A stretch of 19,455 nucleotides of DNA from Oscillospiraceae bacterium (GTDB lineage: Bacteria > Bacillota > Clostridia > Oscillospirales > Ruminococcaceae), in contig DPBR01000014.1 in the NCBI GenBank assembly GCA_003516865.1, forward strand, positions 1 to 19,455, written 5' to 3'. The position numbers and the translations under genes were made by a program. Shown here in pieces: positions 14,907-19,455 of this stretch. Position 1 is the first letter of the stretch. Every line of letters begins with the position of its first letter. The notes under the pieces were generated by a model. It had not been told where the DNA came from and did not search any database. It was given only the letters and a program-made list of their open reading frames with translations.

Positions 14907-15728
14907 ATGGATATTTTTATGACCTACATTCTTCCCGTGCTTATTTTTACGGCTATCGGCGCTGCTGCGGGCGGAATTGTCGTTCTTGCGACAAAATTCC
15001 TCTCGGTTGAGGAGGACGAAACCGTTGCCAGAATAACCGAGGCGCTTCCGAACGCGAACTGCGGCGCCTGCGGATATGCGGGCTGCGCGGATTACGCAAA
15101 GGCTGTCGCGGATGGCAGCGCTCCTACGAATAAGTGTAAGCCCGGCGGCGCGGAGGCTGCCGCGAAGGTTGCCGCAATTATGGGAACGGAGGCTCTCGAA
15201 ACCGTAAAGGAAGTCGCTTTTGTGCGCTGTAACGGCTGCAAGGGCGCTGTTGAGGACAGATACGAGTTTATCAGCACTCCCTCCTGTCACGCGGTTGAAC
15301 GTTTCTACAACGGAAACAAAAACTGCCGCACAGGCTGCGACGGCTATGGCGACTGTATTGCGGTATGCTCGAACGACGCAATTTCGATAATCAACGGCGT
15401 TGCCGTTGTTAACCCGTCGAAGTGCGGAGCGTGCGGAAAGTGCGTTGAGGCTTGTCCCAACCACCTTATCGTTATCCGTCCCGCAGCGCAGAAGGTTGAC
15501 GTTCGCTGTTCTTCCAAGGACGCGGGCAAGGTTGCCAAGGATATTTGCAAAAACAGCTGCATAGGCTGTAAAATCTGCGAGAAAAAGTGCCCGAACGGCG
15601 CGATTTCCGTCAGCGACAACCACGCGTCAATCGACTACTCAAAGTGTAACGGCTGCGGCGCCTGCGCGGCTGCCTGTCCGAGAAAGTGCATTACCATTCT
15701 CGCTCAGTGCGAGCAATCCATTTCATAA
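14907..15728 (+). CDS. rnfB: Rnf complex subunit B (ferredoxin-accepting iron-sulfur protein)
   Basis: Entry subunit that takes electrons from reduced ferredoxin at the cytoplasmic face. The 273-residue protein has one N-terminal membrane helix (~7-28), the Fe-S domain NCGACGYAGC with C52, C55, C60 and C77, a CNGC pair (C108, C111), then a run of ferredoxin-type sites: C140/144/150/154, C173/176/179/183, C218/221/224/228 and C247/250/253/257. This is five or six [4Fe-4S] clusters, as in clostridial RnfB. AAAGGAGGG (14893-14901) precedes the ATG. Last gene of the operon; a terminator follows 18 bases after the stop. Confidence 0.97.
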   Translation: MDIFMTYILPVLIFTAIGAAAGGIVVLATKFLSVEEDETVARITEALPNANCGACGYAGCADYAKAVADGSAPTNKCKPGGAEAAAKVAAIMGTEALETVKEVAFVRCNGCKGAVEDRYEFISTPSCHAVERFYNGNKNCRTGCDGYGDCIAVCSNDAISIINGVAVVNPSKCGACGKCVEACPNHLIVIRPAAQKVDVRCSSKDAGKVAKDICKNSCIGCKICEKKCPNGAISVSDNHASIDYSKCNGCGACAAACPRKCITILAQCEQSIS

Positions 15729-15745
15729 CGTTTTTTCATAATTTT

Positions 15746-15777
15746 AGCCGCATTCTTCACGGAATGCGGCTTTATTT
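15746..15777 (+). terminator. Terminator of the rnf operon
   Basis: AGCCGCATTC (15746-15755) pairs perfectly with GAATGCGGCT (15762-15771) around a 6-nt loop, followed by TTTATTT. A clear intrinsic terminator, placed directly after rnfB. Confidence 0.9.
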
Positions 15778-15823
15778 ACTCAAATGTAATAAAAATTACA
15801 GAAATATTTGTGTAAAATGTCAA

Positions 15824-15852
15824 TTGAAAACGTTTTAGAAAAGTGATAATAT
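15824..15852 (+). promoter_or_regulatory. Promoter of the LacI-family gene with embedded operator
   Basis: -35 TTGAAA (15824-15829), 17-nt spacer, -10 TAATAT (15847-15852; GATAAT two bases earlier is an alternative). The perfect palindrome AAAACGTTTT (15827-15836), with the central CG typical of LacI-family sites, overlaps the -35 box and the spacer. The sequence TGAAAACGTTTT also fits 12 of 14 positions of the cre consensus (TGWAANCGNTNWCA). Autorepression, or control by another LacI/CcpA protein, is likely. Confidence 0.6.
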
Positions 15853-15912
15853 ATTAATATGGACGAATTTTTTCTTTTTGTGTAGATTTTGCCGGAATTA
15901 AGGAGTGTTCGT

Positions 15913-16908
15913 GTGAATATTACTATCAAGGACGTCGCAAAGGCGGCGAAGGTTTCCGTGGCGACTGTTTCGCGCGTGCTGAACAACAAAAGCAACGTTT
16001 CCGAGGAAGCGGTTCGCGCGGTTAATCAGGCGGTTGAGGAGCTTGGTTATAGCCCGAATTTTCTTGGCCGTGACCTCAGAAAAAGCGAAACAAAGCGTAT
16101 TCTCGCGATTATCGGTTCGACGGACCAGAGCTTTTACAACGACGTGCTTCGCGGTATGCAGGACGCCTGCTTCGCGCAAGGGTATGACGTTTTGATTGCC
16201 ACCACCAGAAACGACCCCGACCATGAAATGCACCTGCTCGGTATGCTGTTTTCAAAGGCGGTTGACGGCGCGGTTCTTCTCGCTCCGAAGCTTGACAGCA
16301 AGACGATTATCGACCTTTCGAGAAAATATTCCCTTGCGGTTTGCCTCGAAAAGCTCGATACCGAGGGCGTGCTTTGCGTTACCATCAACAACGAGCGCGC
16401 GGGTTTTGACGCGACAAGCTACCTTATCGGCAAGGGAAGAAAGCGCATAGGTTTAATCACGACTAAAATCAGAAGCCAGTCGTCGGTTGACCGTGAAAGA
16501 GGTTACAGACGCGCTCTTGAAAAGGCGGGTATTCCGTTTGACGAGCGCCTTGTATATTACGGAGATTACAGTTCCGAAACCGGAACGCGCGCTTGTCGGG
16601 AGTTTTTGAGCCTTGACGATAAGCCGGACGCGATTTTTTCGATTTCCGATTTGATTTCTTTCGGCGCGATGACCTATGCGATGCAGAACGGCTATACGGT
16701 CGGGAAGGATATTCTGTTCTTCGGCTTTGACAACATCGTGTATTCGCATATGTTTATGCCAAGACTTTCAACGGTTGACCAGCCGTGTTATCTTCAGGGA
16801 AAAACCGTCGCGGAGAAGCTTCTCGCGAATATGAAGTCCGATATGCCCGATAACTCTACATATATGCTTCCGCACACCCTTATTTTGAGAGAGTCAACGG
16901 GAGATTAA
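15913..16908 (+). CDS. LacI-family transcriptional regulator
   Basis: DNA-binding repressor with a sugar-type effector domain. The 331-residue protein has the N-terminal helix-turn-helix TIKDVAKAAKVSVATVSRVL (4-23), the hinge region GYSPNFLGRDLRKSETK (45-61) and a periplasmic-binding-protein-like core (ILAIIGSTDQSFYNDVLRGM; VDGAVLLAP; DAIFSISDLISFGAM; FFGFDNIVYSHMFMPRLSTV). The effector cannot be read from the sequence. GTG 15913 is chosen because AGGAG (15901-15905) lies 7 nt upstream; the frame is open back to a TTG at 15889, but that precedes the ribosome site. No sugar genes adjoin it, so its targets are elsewhere. Its own promoter contains a LacI-type palindrome. Confidence 0.93.
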   Translation: MNITIKDVAKAAKVSVATVSRVLNNKSNVSEEAVRAVNQAVEELGYSPNFLGRDLRKSETKRILAIIGSTDQSFYNDVLRGMQDACFAQGYDVLIATTRNDPDHEMHLLGMLFSKAVDGAVLLAPKLDSKTIIDLSRKYSLAVCLEKLDTEGVLCVTINNERAGFDATSYLIGKGRKRIGLITTKIRSQSSVDRERGYRRALEKAGIPFDERLVYYGDYSSETGTRACREFLSLDDKPDAIFSISDLISFGAMTYAMQNGYTVGKDILFFGFDNIVYSHMFMPRLSTVDQPCYLQGKTVAEKLLANMKSDMPDNSTYMLPHTLILRESTGD

Positions 16909-16937
16909 CCTTAATCGGCGCTTTCATTGGATTATAA

Positions 16938-16985
16938 AAAATGCAGGTTTAACCGTCTTTCGGAAAAACCTGCATTTTATTTTTT
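16938..16985. terminator. Bidirectional terminator between convergent genes
   Basis: AAAATGCAGGTTT (16938-16950) pairs perfectly with AAACCTGCATTTT (16966-16978). T-rich tracts flank it on both strands (TTTTATTTTTTATT on plus, TTTTTTATAAT on minus). It can end transcription of the LacI gene (+) and the PocR sensor gene (-). Confidence 0.9.
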
Positions 16986-17005
16986 ATTCATTTTGCGGGA
17001 GAAAA

Positions 17006-18022
17006 TCACTTTTGCGAGCTTGAAATTTCAGTCGTTTCGCTGACAAGTGCAGACAGCTCCTTCATCGACTCAACAGTTTTTTCCATTTCGCCGTAAACAG
17101 CTTTTATCTGTGTGTTGATTTCACTCATCGCCCTTTTTATGTTGCTGAGAGTCGTTTCAATCTCGTCCGTTTGCTTTGTGTTCTTGTTGGCAAGATTGCG
17201 AACCTCCTGCGCGATAACATTGAAGCCTATTCCTGCCGCTCCGGAACGTTTCGCCTCGATAGACGCGTTAAATCCGATAAGAGTAAGCTGTGTTGAAGCG
17301 TTTTCAATCGTTTTTATGATGCTGTCGGTGCTTTCAACCGCCCTTACGGAATTCGCCGCGGCTTCCTTAATCGCGTTAAACCTATCAGCGAGATTTGCCA
17401 TAGTTTCGTTCATATCGGATATCTTCTGCTCAAGCAATTCCACATGATTTCCCACGCGCTGAGCGTTTTCGGCGATTTCCTCGGCTTCTTCCGCCGCAAG
17501 AGCGCGCTGATATCCAACGTCCGAAAGCGCGTTCGCCATTTGGTACAAAAGATTTGCCGCCGCTTCAATCTGCTCTTTCGGAACAATTTGAATTTTGCGA
17601 AGCGCAGCTATGTACAGGTCGGGATTTACGTTAATCTCCCTCGCGATGCGCCGGAATTTTTCTTCGTCCGGCTTTTCGGGCAGAACCTGTCCGCCGATAA
17701 GCGAACCGATATGCTTTCCGTTTACAATTATCGGCGCGGCAAAATCCATAAGCCCGCCGTGACAGTAATACACCGCCGGACGTCCCGTCCTGCTTGCTTC
17801 TGCGCCGCCCTGAAGGTCGCACTTTACGCACCTGTCGCAGCCTATTCTGGATTTTCTCGTCAAATTCATACAAAAATCCGTAAATCCGCTGCCCTCGGTA
17901 ACCGAACCCGTATCATCGGTTGCAAGAGCAGCCATTCCCGTTGCGGCGGAAAAAGCGTCCTGAAGCGACTGAAGCGTCTTTCTGTCAATGACGTCAAGAA
18001 GCGTGAGATTTTCGTTTTTCAT
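17006..18022 (-). CDS. Soluble PocR-domain sensor with short MCP-like signalling domain
   Basis: A 338-residue cytoplasmic sensor with no membrane segment. Residues ~8-170 are a PocR ligand-binding domain: DVIDRKTLQSLQDAFSAATG, then the family's cysteine pattern C51, C62, C65, C68 and C87 with CHGGLMDFAAPIIVNGKHIG (87-106) and GGQVLPE (110-116). Residues ~175-335 are a coiled-coil segment like the tip of methyl-accepting chemotaxis proteins: FNASIEAKRSGAAGIGFNVI (251-270) and AQEVRNLANKNTKQTDEI (271-288). The usual tip EQTNLLALNAAIEA reads TQLTLIGFNASIEA, so coupling to CheA/CheW may be changed or absent. The ATG at 18022 is chosen because AGAGGGA lies 8 nt upstream; the frame runs open to 18217 but the extra 65 codons are AT-rich and cross the promoter. 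No chemotaxis genes adjoin. The ligand is unknown; PocR domains are thought to sense small hydrocarbon-derived molecules. Confidence 0.83.
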   Translation of the reverse strand: MKNENLTLLDVIDRKTLQSLQDAFSAATGMAALATDDTGSVTEGSGFTDFCMNLTRKSRIGCDRCVKCDLQGGAEASRTGRPAVYYCHGGLMDFAAPIIVNGKHIGSLIGGQVLPEKPDEEKFRRIAREINVNPDLYIAALRKIQIVPKEQIEAAANLLYQMANALSDVGYQRALAAEEAEEIAENAQRVGNHVELLEQKISDMNETMANLADRFNAIKEAAANSVRAVESTDSIIKTIENASTQLTLIGFNASIEAKRSGAAGIGFNVIAQEVRNLANKNTKQTDEIETTLSNIKRAMSEINTQIKAVYGEMEKTVESMKELSALVSETTEISSSQK

Positions 18023-18061
18023 ATAAAGTTCCCTCTCTTTTTTATAGTATGTGCTGATTGT

Positions 18062-18090
18062 ATTATACAATATTTTCAAGTTAAAATCAA
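18062..18090 (-). promoter_or_regulatory. Promoter of the PocR sensor gene
   Basis: Minus strand: -35 TTGATT (plus 18085-18090), 17-nt spacer, -10 TATAAT (plus 18062-18067). The leader would be about 30 nt. Confidence 0.7.
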
Positions 18091-18189
18091 GAGGTTTTTG
18101 TGAAATTGCATTGATTTTTTTTGATATTACCTTTATCAAATTGTCGTATATTGACAATCTTTTTATCGGATGAAATCGAGTTAAGCGAA

Positions 18190-18220
18190 AAGGCGGTTTC
18201 CCGAAATGAGAAACCACCTT
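18190..18220 (-). terminator. Likely terminator after the recombinase remnant
   Basis: AAGGCGGTTTC (18190-18200) pairs with GAAACCACCTT (18210-18220), 11 bp with one G-U pair and a 9-nt loop. Read on the minus strand the stem is followed by TTTCGCTTAA and lies just beyond the stop of the serine recombinase fragment. Confidence 0.5.
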
Positions 18221-18230
18221 ATTCTGTGAA

Positions 18231-18530
18231 TTATAAGAGAATACATCGGATTTTCGAGTTATCCGGAAGTCTTAAGCCGATTTTTCCGGTTTCTTTCAGC
18301 AGGCTCTGAATTCTGCTGTCGTTGTCTGCAATACAGTAGATGGGATTGGTGAGAATTCTCTTGACGTTTGCGTTTTTCCACTTTTTCCCGTTTCTAGTGT
18401 AATTTTTCGTTTCGTTCAGCCACTGTTCTGTTGCGTTAATGCTGTGCAGTTCGCCGTATTTATCAAAAATGCGTTTTACAAGGTCAATTTGCGTTTCGTC
18501 AATTTCAAGGGTAAAATAGCTTTTTGACTG
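18231..18530 (-). pseudogene. Large serine recombinase, C-terminal fragment
   Basis: Read on the minus strand this stretch gives about 98 codons, with an open frame from 18551 to a TAA at 18231-18233. It contains LEIDETQIDLVKRIFDKYGE, INATEQWLNE, KKWKNANVKRILTNPIYCIAD and further residues to the stop. This is the pattern of the Recombinase domain (PF07508 type) of large serine recombinases, which move integrative elements and phages. The N-terminal catalytic resolvase domain, with its active-site Ser, is missing, and a stop lies just upstream (18552-18554). The remnant abuts insertion-sequence debris, so an IS insertion or deletion probably cut the gene. It is too short to be predicted as a protein by length alone; the call rests on the motif pattern. 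Confidence 0.72.
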
Positions 18531-18551
18531 TATCCGCCAAATAATCCTACG

Positions 18552-18633
18552 TTAAAAACAAATCCCCCTCTGCTAACAGTGCACTGCTCCCCATATTGTG
18601 CAGACAGCACAAAAAGCCCCCTATGGTAAAAAA
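18552..18633. mobile_element. Probable outer end of an IS3-family element
   Basis: Non-coding strip between the transposase stop and the recombinase remnant. It holds the palindrome CAGTGCACTG (18577-18586) next to GCTCCCC. On the minus strand, GGGGAGCAGTGCA after CTGTCTGCACAATAT resembles the terminal sequence of IS150-group elements. The exact tip and any target duplication cannot be fixed without the other end. Confidence 0.35.
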
Positions 18634-18931
18634 TCAAGCAAAGAACTGACTTCGCAATTCAAGTGGAGTCAGCTTTGTTTTTAACTGAATACGCTGATGG
18701 TTATAAAAGTAGATATAATCATCAATCAAATGCCGAGCTTCAGAAAAAGAATTTAGTTTTGTACGGTAAATGCATTCGGTTTTTAGAATTGAGAAAAAGT
18801 TTTCGGCTAAAGCATTGTCATATGGGTTGCCGAGACTTGACATTGACTGTGTAATGCCGTATAATTGAGTTAGGTTGAAATACGAATGCGAAGTGTATTG
18901 AATTATCTTGGTCACTGTGGAGTTGCAGCCC
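18634..18931 (-). pseudogene. IS3-family transposase (IS150-like orfB), frameshifted C-terminal fragment
   Basis: The minus strand encodes the end of a DDE transposase: IIQYTSHSYFNLTQLYGITQ, SMSSLGNPYDNALAENFF, SILKTECIYRTKLNSFSEAR, LIDDYIYFYNHQRIQLKTKL and TPLELRSQFF, to the stop at 18634. The catalytic Glu of xENFFxxLK is present. The preceding conserved HSDQ (plus 18908-18919), with the second Asp of the DDE triad, is in another frame, so one or two bases were gained or lost near 18900-18910. The N-terminal half and the left end are absent. The gene is dead. Confidence 0.8.
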
Positions 18932-18980
18932 TGCGGTGTTGTTCTTGTCAAGCAAAATTGTAACACCTTCCCCCAAAAGA

Positions 18981-19163
18981 TCAAGCCAAGCGTTTCTGCC
19001 AAGGGGTAAGACCGTTGTTAAAAGAATGAGGTCTGACGGAATTGTACCAAAGCAGAACATAATCGTCAATGTCGGAGAATAATTTGTCCTCGCAACTGTA
19101 TGAATGGTGATAAACGAGTTCGCTTTTCAAAGTATTAAAGTAACGCTCCATTATTGTATCATT
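18981..19163 (-). pseudogene. Second, different IS3-family transposase fragment
   Basis: The minus strand encodes NDTIMERYFNTLKSELVYHH, SYSCEDKLFSDIDDYVLLWY and NSVRPHSFNNGLTPWQKRLA before a TGA at 18981-18983. This is the last ~60 residues of an IS3-family transposase of a different group from its neighbour, starting at the catalytic Glu (MERYFNTLK). Everything upstream is lost into an A/T-rich stretch. It points the same way as the other fragment and lies directly upstream of it. Confidence 0.75.
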
Positions 19164-19225
19164 TTTTTGCCTTTTTTTCAAGTTTTTTCTCAAAAATACA
19201 TGGTATGCGATTTTTTAGATATCTA

Positions 19226-19254
19226 TTGATTAATTTCGCAAAAAATTATATAAT
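19226..19254 (+). promoter_or_regulatory. Strong promoter before the partial gene at the window end
   Basis: TTGATT (19226-19231), 17-nt spacer, perfect TATAAT (19249-19254), in very AT-rich DNA. Transcription from about 19261 would give a leader of ~175 nt before the ATG at 19437. Confidence 0.6.
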
Positions 19255-19307
19255 TAAAATAAGTATTTATAGCGCATCGCTTTCAAAAAGCAGGAAGGTT
19301 GGTTAAT

Positions 19308-19346
19308 ATGAAAAGGGTAATTGCTGCGATAATGGTGAAATGTTAA
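19308..19346 (+). CDS. Tiny leader ORF (12 codons) or remnant of a decayed gene
   Basis: MKRVIAAIMVKC then TAA, with CAGGAAGG 9 nt before its ATG. The Lys/Arg start and hydrophobic run look like the beginning of a signal peptide. It lies on the transcript of the strong promoter at 19226-19254. Either a leader peptide or a broken gene. A second frame (19339 onward, reading AARTYLIEV-like codons) is open to the window end but overlaps the better start at 19437. Confidence 0.25.
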   Translation: MKRVIAAIMVKC

Positions 19347-19436
19347 GGCGAGGACTTATTTAATTGAGGTAAATAATGTTGGTGTGAGAATTTATGCCGT
19401 TATTAATGGCAAGACTGATTTTAGGAGGTATATATT

Positions 19437-19455
19437 ATGGCGTTTATTAAAGAGA
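19437..19455 (+). CDS. Start of a gene running out of the window
   Basis: AGGAGG at 19423-19428 is followed after 8 nt by ATG and the codons for MAFIKE. Six residues are too few to name it. It is the downstream end of the leader described for the promoter at 19226-19254. Confidence 0.6.

Noticed and set aside
14829..15623. 264-codon minus-strand frame opposite rnfB
   Set aside because: Shadow of rnfB, whose cysteine motifs are unmistakable; no ribosome site and low-complexity product.
17444..18103. 219-codon plus-strand frame opposite the PocR sensor
   Set aside because: Antisense to a gene with a recognised domain, promoter and ribosome site; the product has no recognisable features.
1..19455. 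tRNA, rRNA or known riboswitch genes
   Set aside because: I looked in the gaps at 998-1484, 4808-5145, 10435-10669, 15729-15912, 18023-18230 and 19164-19307 and saw no cloverleaf, rRNA segment or riboswitch core that I could support.

Overview
The window looks like chromosomal DNA from an anaerobic Gram-positive bacterium of the class Clostridia, probably an Oscillospiraceae/Ruminococcaceae-like gut or sediment organism. This is an inference from three things: a complete rnfCDGEAB operon in clostridial order, strong AGGAGG-type ribosome binding sites with several TTG/GTG starts, and PocR, HD-GYP and LacI proteins of clostridial type. No rRNA or tRNA gene is visible, so the species cannot be named.

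Layout. (1) 1-997 is the 3' end of valS. (2) 998-1484 is non-coding and carries two copies of a 65-bp repeat. (3) 1485-4322 (+) is a tight three-gene cassette: a sugar-type nucleotidyltransferase, an HD-GYP c-di-GMP phosphodiesterase-like protein and an APH-fold kinase-like protein. It converges, with a 10-nt overlap, on a small HD-domain hydrolase gene on the minus strand (4313-4807). (4) 5146-10434 (+) is a two-gene unit with its own promoter and terminator. It encodes a SNF2-like helicase-related protein whose Walker A motif is degenerate, then a 1087-residue protein with an N-terminal GHKL/Hsp90-like ATPase fold whose first glycine motif is altered. This pair is the best candidate in the window for an undescribed system. 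(5) 10670-15728 (+) is rnfC-D-G-E-A-B, the ferredoxin:NAD+ oxidoreductase that couples electron transfer to ion pumping. The genes overlap or nearly touch, and a strong terminator closes the operon. (6) 15913-16908 (+) is a LacI-family regulator with a LacI-type palindrome inside its own promoter. It converges, through a shared bidirectional terminator, on a soluble PocR-domain/MCP-like sensor (17006-18022, -). (7) 18231-19163 (-) is a graveyard of mobile DNA: the C-terminal piece of a large serine recombinase and the C-terminal pieces of two different IS3-family transposases, one frameshifted. (8) 19226-19455 holds a good promoter, a long leader with a tiny ORF, and the first codons of a gene that runs out of the window.

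How the parts fit. The Rnf operon is a self-contained respiratory module and does not depend on its neighbours. The cassette at 1485-4322 pairs nucleotide activation of a phosphorylated compound with a kinase-like protein and a c-di-GMP enzyme, which hints at a signal-controlled cell-surface modification (inference). The SNF2-like/GHKL pair matches its neighbours in base composition, so it looks like a long-resident gene pair and not a recent arrival. Both of its NTPase motifs are altered in ways that suggest a structural, regulated or mutually dependent role.
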